From Thermoproteota archaeon (GTDB lineage Archaea; Thermoproteota; Korarchaeia; Korarchaeales; Korarchaeaceae): a stretch of 8,852 bases of DNA. A program made the translations under genes and the position numbers. Positions 1-6,194 of this stretch are shown one piece after another. Location of the stretch: contig DRBY01000086.1 of assembly GCA_011042755.1 (NCBI GenBank), positions 1-8,852 of the forward strand, written 5' to 3'. Within the stretch, counting starts at the first letter, position 1, and every line of letters begins with the position of its first letter. The notes beneath the pieces were generated by a model. That model made no database searches and was not told the DNA's origin. It saw nothing but the letters and a program-made list of their open reading frames with translations.

Positions 1-836
1 CCCTCAAAGTCGGCGTGAGAGCTTAGTGGGAAACCAGCTTCTGCCCACTTGGGCTTTTTCAGGAGCGCCCAACCGGTGACTACGGAGATCTTGTGCGTCC
101 GGGCGTATTTCCTAGAGCTGATTACGACTACTCCCTTAGATCCATCGTCTATCGGCTGATACTCGAGTGGAGTTCTTAGATGCTTTTTGTATGCCTCTGC
201 GACTTTTAAGATCTCTTTATCCACGAAAACGGGCACGTCTAAAAGGCGATTGAGCGCGGCCGTTATCTCTTGTGCTTTTCCTACAGCATATGCGAGAATC
301 GCGGGTACCCTGCCTTCTTTCAAAGCCTCTGCTGCCCACAACGCTATTCTAGCTCTGACCGTCTGCGGGTGCGGGAACCTGAACTTGGGAGAGCCGTATG
401 TAGACTCGATAATTAGCACGTCTGCCTCGGGTACCTCTGCCGGGGACTCGACCGTGAGTCCTCCAATTGGATTCACGTCGCCAGTGTAGAGCACGGCTGT
501 GCCTCTTCCCTCTATTAAGAACATGGCAGAGCCTAGTACGTGCCCCGCCGGAAACGGCGTGACCCTGAGAGGTCCCACCTCAAAGGGCTCTCTGAATCGC
601 ACCTTAGTGACCGTACTGGCGTTAAAGCCATACCTGGCAGCGAGTATGTCGGCAGTAGCCTCTGTGCAGATGATCGGCCCCTTAGGCATTCTCACGTCCC
701 TCGGCACGTGATCCGCATGCGCGTGCGTTATGAAAGCAGGCACGCCCGGCTCTGTAACTCTCGGATCTAGCAAGATTCGCGTCGTTCCTTCTTCTATCTC
801 GAGGCCGTTGGACAGCTTAAGCTTCAACGCCCTCAC
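1..836 (-). CDS. Metallo-beta-lactamase / beta-CASP family nuclease (3' end cut off by window)
   Basis: I translated this frame by hand: 278 codons without a stop, running off the left edge, so the C-terminus is missing. Seen: HAHADH at residues 38-43 (motif 1, metal ligands), AGHVLGS at 97-103 with His99 (motif 2), YTGDV at 117-121 with Asp120 (motif 3), ESTYG at 144-148 (acidic motif A of beta-CASP), an ILAYAVGKAQ segment about 60 residues further on, and SSHADF at 272-277 (His of motif B). These define the RNA/DNA nuclease branch of the metallo-beta-lactamase fold (CPSF73/RNase J/Artemis relatives). The compact layout and the AYAVGKAQ and SSHAD segments most resemble the short archaeal or DNA-ligase-associated exonucleases. 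An RNA 3'-end processing role is also possible and cannot be excluded. The GTG start is the first plausible one after an in-frame TAA at 863-861. No KH domain precedes the nuclease domain, so this is not aCPSF1. It is divergent from the Sec61-beta operon. Confidence 0.9.
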   Translation of the reverse strand, partial: MRALKLKLSNGLEIEEGTTRILLDPRVTEPGVPAFITHAHADHVPRDVRMPKGPIICTEATADILAARYGFNASTVTKVRFREPFEVGPLRVTPFPAGHVLGSAMFLIEGRGTAVLYTGDVNPIGGLTVESPAEVPEADVLIIESTYGSPKFRFPHPQTVRARIALWAAEALKEGRVPAILAYAVGKAQEITAALNRLLDVPVFVDKEILKVAEAYKKHLRTPLEYQPIDDGSKGVVVISSRKYARTHKISVVTGWALLKKPKWAEAGFPLSSHADFE

Positions 837-852
837 TAGCCTGTTGGGTGGC

Positions 853-865
853 CTTAAGATTTACT
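853..865 (-). promoter_or_regulatory. TATA-like box for the minus-strand nuclease gene
   Basis: Read on the minus strand this is GTAAATCTTAAGG. Its centre lies about 22-25 nt before the GTG start at 836, so the transcript would be leaderless or nearly so, and no good Shine-Dalgarno motif is present. This is inferred from spacing only. Confidence 0.45.
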
Positions 866-903
866 CGCAGAGCCTCAAGTGTGGCGAGACAGTCTAGAGT
901 CAA

Positions 904-912
904 AGTTATATC
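904..912 (+). promoter_or_regulatory. TATA-like box for the Sec61-beta operon
   Basis: AGTTATATC is the most A/T-rich patch upstream of the Sec61-beta start. It predicts transcription starting near 933-935, leaving a leader of about 10 nt that would hold the short GGGG element at 933-936. An 8-bp palindrome, AGTCGACT (920-927), lies between the box and the start codon. Whether it has a function is unknown. Confidence 0.45.
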
Positions 913-942
913 GCTGAGCAGTCGACTCGATCGGGGAAAGCT

Positions 943-1110
943 ATGCCGGGGCGCAAGAAGAAGGAGCGAAGCTTTATGCCCATGTCCACGGCAGGACTGC
1001 TATCCTTCTCCCAAGAGGAGTCTGGTGGTCTTAAGGTTCCCAAGTGGTTCCCCGTGGCATTCTCAGCGGGCTCCGCAATCCTCCTCTTGGTGCTGAGGGC
1101 TGTCGCGTGA
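943..1110 (+). CDS. Preprotein translocase subunit Sec61-beta (SecG-like)
   Basis: A 55-residue ORF, easily missed because of its size. It is the small tail-anchored subunit of the archaeal Sec translocon (SecY/SecE/Sec61-beta), helping secreted and membrane proteins across the cytoplasmic membrane. Seen: a basic N-terminus (GRKKKER), a STAGLLSF segment at residues 15-22 matching the family's Ser-Thr-Ala-Gly-Leu signature, then VPKWFP at 32-37 just before a single C-terminal hydrophobic helix (about 36-52). Length and order agree with archaeal Sec61-beta. The ATG has a short GGGG 6 nt upstream. It is the first gene of a tight plus-strand cluster, with MazG starting 13 nt after its stop. Overall certainty is high from the signature and topology, although no alignment could be run. 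Confidence 0.92.
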   Translation: MPGRKKKERSFMPMSTAGLLSFSQEESGGLKVPKWFPVAFSAGSAILLLVLRAVA

Positions 1111-1123
1111 GGTGTCTTGAGAC

Positions 1124-1450
1124 TTGAGGATCTCGGAGGCCCAGTCGCTTATTCGAGAGACCTATCACGAGAGGGACGCCAAGAGGGGGATACCTCTGAC
1201 GGCGCTTCACCTCGTGGAGGAGCTTGGAGAGTTCTTAGAGGCCGTGAGGAGGGGCGGTGATGACGAGCTGAGGGCTGAGGCAGCGGACGTCCTCGCCTGG
1301 TTTCTGAGCGTCGTTGACCTCCTTGAACTGGATCTAGAGTCCGCATTTCTCGAGAGATATGGGTCAGGATGTCCGAGGTGCCACAGCAAGCCCTGTAGGT
1401 GTCCCCCTCTACCTACGGGGAGGTGGTCCGTTGAAGTTTCTGACCGTTGA
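1124..1450 (+). CDS. MazG-family nucleotide pyrophosphohydrolase with C-terminal cysteine cluster
   Basis: A 108-residue all-alpha NTP-PPase, predicted to hydrolyse (d)NTPs to monophosphate and pyrophosphate, probably clearing non-canonical or damaged nucleotides. Seen: the MazG metal-binding motifs E32-E33-x-x-E36 and E52-x-x-D55, separated by a polar turn (GGDDE, 44-48), as in the short single-domain MazG proteins. After the fold comes a cluster C83-x2-C86-x4-C91-x-C93 with a nearby His87, likely a small zinc site. Similar cysteine tails are, to my knowledge, seen in archaeal MazG-like proteins. TTG is chosen as start because it is the first possible start after an in-frame TGA at 1118-1120, and GAGGTG (1109-1114) lies 9 nt ahead, overlapping the Sec61-beta stop. 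Its last 20 nt overlap the next gene. The true nucleotide substrate cannot be read from sequence. Confidence 0.88.
   Translation: MRISEAQSLIRETYHERDAKRGIPLTALHLVEELGEFLEAVRRGGDDELRAEAADVLAWFLSVVDLLELDLESAFLERYGSGCPRCHSKPCRCPPLPTGRWSVEVSDR
1419..1425 (+). promoter_or_regulatory. Shine-Dalgarno site that decides the phosphoribosyltransferase start
   Basis: GGAGGTG, a near-perfect match to the archaeal anti-Shine-Dalgarno, sits 5 nt before TTG 1431 and inside the MazG coding region. It supports TTG 1431 over the upstream in-frame ATG at 1359, which would add 24 residues with no family resemblance. Confidence 0.8.
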
Positions 1451-2024
1451 GCCAGACGATGTCTTGGAGATGGCGATGAAGCTGGCGACCGAGTTGAAGG
1501 AGTCCGGCTACACCCCCGACGTGCTAGTCACGATCTTAAGGGGCGGAATGGTGATAGCGAGGTACCTCAGCGACTTCCTTGACGTGCGAGACATCCGAAG
1601 CATAAGGGTGGAGCACTACAGTGCGCTCGAGAAGAGGGAGGGCGCTAGGATCCTAGAGCCCCTCCGTCAGAGGCTTGACGGAAAGAAGGTTCTGATCGTC
1701 GATGACGTTGCAGACACCGGCGAGAGCTTGGCGGAGGCGATAAAGCACGTCAGGGAGATGGGGGCCTCTGAGATCAAGGTGGTCACGCTCCACTACAAAC
1801 CCTGGAGCAAGGTGACCCCCGACTTCTTCTGTCAGGAGACGCGAAGTTGGGTTATCTACCCTTGGGAGTACGCGGAGACGGCGAGGTTCCTCCTCGAGAG
1901 TCTAACTGCGGAGGAGGGTATGAGCAAGGAGGAGGCTATTCAGGTCATACTAAACGATGCCAAGATACCGGAGAGGGTGGTTCGATGGCTGGGATTGCTG
2001 GAAGGGGAACCTTCGAGAAAGTAA
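1431..2024 (+). CDS. Purine-type phosphoribosyltransferase (hypoxanthine/guanine/xanthine PRTase-like)
   Basis: 197 residues from TTG. A type I phosphoribosyltransferase, predicted to join a purine base to PRPP to form the nucleotide (salvage). Seen: the pyrophosphate-loop RGG at residues 37-39, the PRPP-binding motif at 87-99 (VLIVDDVADTGES, with the tandem Asp and the TGES phosphate loop), and a K123-P124 pair followed by an aromatic W-V-I-Y-P-W stretch at 140-145, where purine PRTases bind the base. The overall pattern fits the archaeal COG2236 group, in which base preference varies, so the exact substrate is left open. About 40 residues beyond the core form a helical C-terminal tail. It overlaps MazG by 20 nt and GlyRS by 40 nt, implying translational coupling. 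A PRTase beside a nucleotide pyrophosphohydrolase suggests linked purine recycling, which is an inference. Confidence 0.88.
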   Translation: MKFLTVEPDDVLEMAMKLATELKESGYTPDVLVTILRGGMVIARYLSDFLDVRDIRSIRVEHYSALEKREGARILEPLRQRLDGKKVLIVDDVADTGESLAEAIKHVREMGASEIKVVTLHYKPWSKVTPDFFCQETRSWVIYPWEYAETARFLLESLTAEEGMSKEEAIQVILNDAKIPERVVRWLGLLEGEPSRK

Positions 2025-3526
2025 TCGAACTCTCCGCTAGGAGGGGGTTCTTCTGGCCGTCTGCTAGGGATCTCTACCCTCAGGCCCCAGCGGGCTTCTG
2101 GGTCTACGGTCCCCTGGGGTTCAGGCTCAAGGAGAAGATAGTTCAGCTCTGGCGGGAGTACATACTCAGGCCCGAAGGAGCCGTGGAACTGGAGACTCCT
2201 CTAGTCCTCCCGCTCAAGGTGTTCGAGGCTTCCGGCCACCTAGAGCACTTCTTCGACAAGCTCGTAGAGTGCAAGAGGTGCCACTCTAGGTTCAGGATCG
2301 ACAAGCTCCTCGAAGAGTCCTTGGATATAGAGGAGAGCCTCGAGGCGGCCACAGACGAGGAGCTGTACGAGATGCTGCTAAGGTCCGGCATAAAGTGCCC
2401 AAAGTGCGGCGCGTTCAACTGGACGGAAGTGAAGAAGTTCAACCTGATGTTCACGCTTCCGGTGGGGGCCGAGGCCGAAGAGCCGAACGCCGCGCTCAGA
2501 CCGGAGACTACTCAGGGTAGCGTCGTAGAGTACAAGAGGACCTTCACGGTCATGAGGGGCAAGCTTCCGTTCATTATGGCCCAGCGGGGGAGGGTCTTCA
2601 GAAATGAGATCTCCCCGAGGAGAGCCCTGGTGCGAATGAGGGAGTTCCAGCAGCTCGAGATACACGTTTTCTTTGACCCAGAGGACGTATCGGTCTATGA
2701 GGACAAGATAAAAGATCTGGTGGATTATAAGCTGAGGTTTCTGAAGCAAGAAGATAAGGAGACCGGTCGGATCACCGAGATGACGGTCAGTGAAGCTCTC
2801 GAGAGCGGGTACACGATAAACGCCCTAATCACTTACTGGCTTGCGATATACCAGAAGTTCTTCAACGAGGTCATTGGGATCCCCTTGGACCATCTTAGGT
2901 ACAGGGAACTCGGAGAGGGCGAGAGGGCTCACTACGCCTCGGCGCACTGGGATCTGGAGGCGTACACCGAGGATCTCGGGTGGATAGAGCTGGTGAACAA
3001 CGCCTACAGAACTGACTACGACCTGAAGGGCCACACCAGGGCTTCGGGGGTCGACCTCTCGGTGCAGACTCCCAAGGGGAAGGTCGTGCCTCACCTGTAT
3101 GAACCCTCAATAGGGCTGGACAGGACCGTTCTGCACGTGCTGATGATGGCCTACAGGGAGGACGAGAAGAGGCGCTGGCTCAAGCTGCCGAGGTACCTGG
3201 CCCCCATAGAGGTTGCGGTATTCCCACTGGTGTCTAAAGACGGGCTCCCAGAGGTAGCCAGAGAGCTAGCTAAGAAGCTCTCGAGGAGGTTTGAGACCTA
3301 CTACGACGAGAAGGACTCCATAGGCAGGAGGTACAGGAGGATGGACGAGGTGGGCACTCCCGCCTGCGTGACGGTAGACTACCAGACTCTCGAAGATGGC
3401 ACTGTGACGTTGAGAGATAGGGATACCATGCGGCAGGTCAGGGTGCCCTCGGAAGGTCTAGAGGAGACGCTTGAGAAGTTCTTATCTGGCGCCCCGCTGG
3501 AGAGCCTAGGGGCCCCCGTCGCGTAG
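1985..3526 (+). CDS. glyS: Glycyl-tRNA synthetase, archaeal/eukaryotic alpha2 type
   Basis: 513 residues; a class II synthetase that charges tRNA-Gly with glycine in the cytoplasm. Seen in order: the EKVIELSARRGFFWPS opening (11-26), YGPLG near 41-45 (motif 1 region), zinc-ribbon cysteines C96/C99 and C138/C141, RPETTQG (172-178), motif 2 around R202-R206-N207-E208 with the REFQQLE segment (219-225), motif 3 GLDRTVL (377-383), then the anticodon-binding domain from about 405 to the end, with the DEKDSIGRRYRRMDEVGTP region (441-459). The length is near the short bacterial/archaeal dimeric forms and shorter than many euryarchaeal enzymes. ATG 1985 is preferred because GGGTGG ends 4 nt upstream and because the family consensus begins about 10 residues later. 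An ORF extension upstream to 1847 reads the phosphoribosyltransferase gene out of frame. It overlaps that gene by 40 nt and is the last member of the cluster. Confidence 0.96.
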   Translation: MAGIAGRGTFEKVIELSARRGFFWPSARDLYPQAPAGFWVYGPLGFRLKEKIVQLWREYILRPEGAVELETPLVLPLKVFEASGHLEHFFDKLVECKRCHSRFRIDKLLEESLDIEESLEAATDEELYEMLLRSGIKCPKCGAFNWTEVKKFNLMFTLPVGAEAEEPNAALRPETTQGSVVEYKRTFTVMRGKLPFIMAQRGRVFRNEISPRRALVRMREFQQLEIHVFFDPEDVSVYEDKIKDLVDYKLRFLKQEDKETGRITEMTVSEALESGYTINALITYWLAIYQKFFNEVIGIPLDHLRYRELGEGERAHYASAHWDLEAYTEDLGWIELVNNAYRTDYDLKGHTRASGVDLSVQTPKGKVVPHLYEPSIGLDRTVLHVLMMAYREDEKRRWLKLPRYLAPIEVAVFPLVSKDGLPEVARELAKKLSRRFETYYDEKDSIGRRYRRMDEVGTPACVTVDYQTLEDGTVTLRDRDTMRQVRVPSEGLEETLEKFLSGAPLESLGAPVA

Positions 3527-3553
3527 CGATTCGGTATTACGTTTAGGCCGCCT

Positions 3554-3563
3554 CCTCTTTACG
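3554..3563 (+). promoter_or_regulatory. Possible TATA-like box for the helical-repeat protein gene
   Basis: CTCTTTACGC, the T-rich part of the 60-nt gap, centred about 28 nt before ATG 3587. No Shine-Dalgarno motif is seen before that ATG, so a leaderless mRNA is plausible. The match is weak; a second T-rich patch, CGTTTAGG (3540-3547), is an alternative. Confidence 0.3.
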
Positions 3564-3586
3564 CTCAGAGTTCACCTCACCCGTGA

Positions 3587-5050
3587 ATGTACGCCGAACC
3601 TAGGGACGCAGCCAGGGTAGCTTCGGCTCTATGGAAAGAGGTTAGTCGAAGCAAGAAGGGCTGTGCAGACTGGGAGAAGCTAATCTCGCTTGCTTACAAA
3701 GCCTCTCCTGCCGATACCCTCCTATCTAGGATTCCGTTACTCAGGAGGCTCCTGCTGAGGAGGCAGGTTACTAGGGAGAGACCCGTAAATCACGACTGGT
3801 GGTTCGAGTTTGGCCGGCAGCTCTACATGTGCAACCCTGATTTAGCGGCGAGGCTGCTGACCGACCTCCGTAACCTCGACCTGCCAGCCGAATCCCTTTT
3901 CATGGGCATCTTTACGAGCATCGTCAACGGCAAGCAGGCCCGCAGAGCCGTCGAGCTAGCAAACAGGAGGGACCCCAGAGCTATTGGCTCAAGGGTTGTG
4001 GAGAGAGCAATCAGGCTTGCTGCTGGCGCCTGCAGGAGGGTTGACCCGCTAATAATGAGCGAATTGATATCTCGCCTGAATCGTCTCAAGATATGTGGAG
4101 AGGTACCTTCAGAGCCGTCGCTGCTGCTGGCAAGGGTGGGATGGCCCTACGGCGTAGCCTTATCGGTACTCATGAAGCTCTCTTCGGAGGCAGATGCTCT
4201 AGAGAAGGCTAAGAGGCTCAGAGAGGTAGCTAGCTCTACATTCTCAAACTGGCCATCCCTAGTGTGGATCTTCTTGCCGAAGATCGCTCGAGAGAGATCT
4301 TTCTCATGGTCTCAGGCCGCCATTCTTGACGCAGTAGTCGCCTCGGGCGGCTGGCCCATCGCTCGCTCTGTAGCGAGAAGGCTCGGCTGGGCGTCGGAAG
4401 AAAGAGCTAGCCATCTAGAGAAGAACGGCTTTTTGCTGATCGCTGCGGTTCTGAAAGTAGTTCTCGCAGAGCAGCAAGAGAACCCTCGCGTCAGAGCTAC
4501 CCTGCTGTTGGAGGCCGGAAACCTCGTGTCGCGCAAGGGTATGGTAGCTCTAGCTGGGTCGCTATATGCGGAGGCCGCTGAGACTCTCCGGCCTCAAGTC
4601 GCGAACGGCGCCCCGGTATTCGAGCAATATCACAGGGCGCTCGAGAGAACTGCGATGGCCCTGATGGATGCAGGCTTGCACCACCGCGCCTTCCGCTACT
4701 GGGCAGAACTCGCTCTCTCTTGTGCTGGCCTACGCGAATCAGGCCTAGAGATCCCTGGAGTCCTAGAGAGAGAAGCAGAGGCCTGCTTCTGGATGGGGGA
4801 GATCCTCTCGGGGAGGGCTCCCCACGAGTCAGCCATTTGGTATCTACGAGCCTCCAAGAAGTACAAGGAACTTGGCGCAACATGGATGTCTGCTGAGGCC
4901 AAGAAGAGAGCATCGATAGAGTTTCTGACGGCGGGAGACACGGAGGCAGCAACGGATGCCGTGCGAGACCTCGAGATCTCAGACCCTTGGACAGCCAGAC
5001 TCCTTCGGAGGGTTCCCCCTGCAGGTGATAGGAAAATGTTTTTCCATTAA
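3587..5050 (+). CDS. Uncharacterised helical-repeat (TPR-like) protein
   Basis: 487 residues; I do not recognise the family. ATG is firm because an in-frame TGA immediately precedes it. The protein is predicted almost entirely alpha-helical, rich in Ala, Leu, Arg and Glu, with no signal peptide or convincing membrane helix, so it is probably cytoplasmic. The C-terminal half looks like a tetratricopeptide-type solenoid: helix pairs with small residues and aromatic positions near 303-337, 348-380, 396-427 and 430-462. The last two (Y419, Y426-G430, then A438-G450) have the spacing of TPR or SNAP-like repeats. The N-terminal 60 residues are basic, with a run of Leu/Arg at 50-60. No catalytic motif is visible, so a scaffold or protein-binding role is the best inference. 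It lies between GlyRS and an aminotransferase; neither neighbour suggests a role. Codon use matches the neighbours, giving no sign of recent transfer. Confidence 0.82.
   Translation: MYAEPRDAARVASALWKEVSRSKKGCADWEKLISLAYKASPADTLLSRIPLLRRLLLRRQVTRERPVNHDWWFEFGRQLYMCNPDLAARLLTDLRNLDLPAESLFMGIFTSIVNGKQARRAVELANRRDPRAIGSRVVERAIRLAAGACRRVDPLIMSELISRLNRLKICGEVPSEPSLLLARVGWPYGVALSVLMKLSSEADALEKAKRLREVASSTFSNWPSLVWIFLPKIARERSFSWSQAAILDAVVASGGWPIARSVARRLGWASEERASHLEKNGFLLIAAVLKVVLAEQQENPRVRATLLLEAGNLVSRKGMVALAGSLYAEAAETLRPQVANGAPVFEQYHRALERTAMALMDAGLHHRAFRYWAELALSCAGLRESGLEIPGVLEREAEACFWMGEILSGRAPHESAIWYLRASKKYKELGATWMSAEAKKRASIEFLTAGDTEAATDAVRDLEISDPWTARLLRRVPPAGDRKMFFH
5031..5045. repeat. Inverted repeat with 6-bp arms over the stop region of the helical-repeat gene
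   Basis: GGAAAA (5031-5036) and TTTTCC (5040-5045) are exact reverse complements around TGT. The element encodes the last residues (Lys-Met-Phe-Phe) of the upstream protein and contains a T5 run (5039-5043). It could be a short stem, a weak T-rich termination signal or a protein-binding site ahead of the aminotransferase gene. Confidence 0.55.
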
Positions 5051-5054
5051 CTAG

Positions 5055-5071
5055 CTCCCCCCTCCGGGGAG
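5055..5071 (+). promoter_or_regulatory. Hairpin covering the aminotransferase ribosome-binding site
   Basis: CTCCCC (5055-5060) and GGGGAG (5066-5071) pair perfectly across a 5-nt loop. The 3' arm is the Shine-Dalgarno motif 4 nt before TTG 5076, so folding of the mRNA would hide the site. It could tune translation or only reflect a GC-rich spacer. Most of the element is non-coding, so coding constraint does not explain it. Confidence 0.5.
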
Positions 5072-5075
5072 ACTC

Positions 5076-6185
5076 TTGTCAGGCAGACCACGAGAGGTTC
5101 TCACGATTAGAGATGTCTTCGCCATCTGCGATAAGTTTAGGGCTCAAGGAAAGAATGTGATCGATGCCCACATAGGCGCTCCCTCTCACGAACCCCCTCT
5201 CCCAGTAGAGGATGTGTTGGCGAGAGTGGGGAGGGTTGGAAGGCAGTACACACCGTTCTCCGGCCTGAGGGATGTGAGGGAGGCGGCAGCAGAGTTCGCC
5301 TCCAGAACTCTCGGCGTCAAGAATGACCCAGAGAGAGTGGTAATTACGGCCAGCGGGGCCCACGCCTGCTTTGTCTCCTTGGCCCTGTTCAGGGGAGGGA
5401 AGGTTCTACTGCCGAGGCCTGGGTTTCCGCTGTACTACCCTCAGGCGGAGCTAGCTGGATTGGAGTACGAAACGTACGACCCTCTGGCAGAGGATCTGGT
5501 TGCAGAGATCCTATCTAAGCTTGACGACAAGGTTAGGGCGGTAATGATGAACTTCCCCAACAACCCCACTGGCCATGTTCCGCCCGGGAGAGTGCTAGAG
5601 GAGCTGTGGGAAGAGCTTCAGGCTAAGAAGGTCACTCTGATTAACGACGCAGTGTATCACGAGATCTACTACGGTTCGCGCCCGTCATTTCCCGGAGATA
5701 TCTTGCTGGACACGTCGTCAAAGAGCCTCTCTCTGCCTGGCATCAGGATGGGGTACATATACGCTCACGACAAGGAGGTTGCGACCAGAGCGGGCAAGAT
5801 AGTCTACCACACCACAGCCGGATCTAGCGACGTGTCGCAGAGGATATTCGCCGAAGAGCTGCGCGCCGCCGATGAGACGTACTTCGATGGAGTGCGAGCC
5901 TACTACAAGGTCAGGAGGGACAAGCTAGTCTCCTCGCTCAAGAACTTGGGCTTTGAGTTCGTGGAGCCGCTAGGTGCGTTTTACATATTTGCCAAGCACC
6001 CGCGATTCTCAGACGCATCTAACTTGATTTCGCGACTCCTGAGCCCAGATAGAGACGTCATAGTCGGCATAGTTCCAGGAGAGGCCTTCGGATCAACTCC
6101 AGAGTGGTTCAGGATAAGCTTCGGGAAGCTGTCTCCGGAGCATATATCAATTATGGCCGAGGAACTAAGGAGGGAGCTGTCGTGA
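5076..6185 (+). CDS. PLP-dependent aminotransferase, class I/II (fold type I)
   Basis: 369 residues; transfers an amino group between an amino acid and a 2-oxo acid using pyridoxal phosphate. Seen: HIGAPSHEPP (32-41) where family members have a G-x-P/D motif, YTPFSGLRDVREA (58-70), NFPNNPTG (159-166) with the cofactor-contacting Asn, the Asp191/Tyr194 pair contacting the PLP ring, the Schiff-base lysine K216 in SSKSLSLPGIRMGY (214-227), and R346 in FRISFG, which normally binds the substrate carboxylate. The set is complete, so the enzyme should be active. This is the aspartate/alanine/aromatic aminotransferase superfamily; the substrate cannot be assigned. TTG is the first usable start after an in-frame TAG at 5052-5054 and has GGGGAG 4 nt ahead. 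Its stop lies 9 nt before the nitroreductase start, so the two are probably co-transcribed. Confidence 0.93.
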   Translation: MSGRPREVLTIRDVFAICDKFRAQGKNVIDAHIGAPSHEPPLPVEDVLARVGRVGRQYTPFSGLRDVREAAAEFASRTLGVKNDPERVVITASGAHACFVSLALFRGGKVLLPRPGFPLYYPQAELAGLEYETYDPLAEDLVAEILSKLDDKVRAVMMNFPNNPTGHVPPGRVLEELWEELQAKKVTLINDAVYHEIYYGSRPSFPGDILLDTSSKSLSLPGIRMGYIYAHDKEVATRAGKIVYHTTAGSSDVSQRIFAEELRAADETYFDGVRAYYKVRRDKLVSSLKNLGFEFVEPLGAFYIFAKHPRFSDASNLISRLLSPDRDVIVGIVPGEAFGSTPEWFRISFGKLSPEHISIMAEELRRELS

Positions 6186-6194
6186 GGGGAGATC

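Noticed and set aside
187..770. Three plus-strand ORFs (187-489, 499-711, 540-770)
   Set aside because: They lie opposite the minus-strand nuclease gene, whose intact catalytic motifs show that it is the real frame.
1359..1430. Longer start (ATG 1359) for the phosphoribosyltransferase
   Set aside because: The extra 24 residues resemble no family, there is no ribosome-binding site there, and GGAGGTG stands just before TTG 1431.
1847..1984. Upstream extension of GlyRS
   Set aside because: It reads the phosphoribosyltransferase gene out of frame, and the family's conserved opening begins just after ATG 1985.
2143..3110. Minus-strand ORFs opposite GlyRS (65-123 residues)
   Set aside because: Shadow frames of a highly conserved gene; no recognisable domain or ribosome-binding site.
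4497..4952. 151-residue minus-strand ORF opposite the helical-repeat gene
   Set aside because: Pro/Ser/Arg-rich composition typical of antisense frames of GC-rich coding DNA, with no motif.
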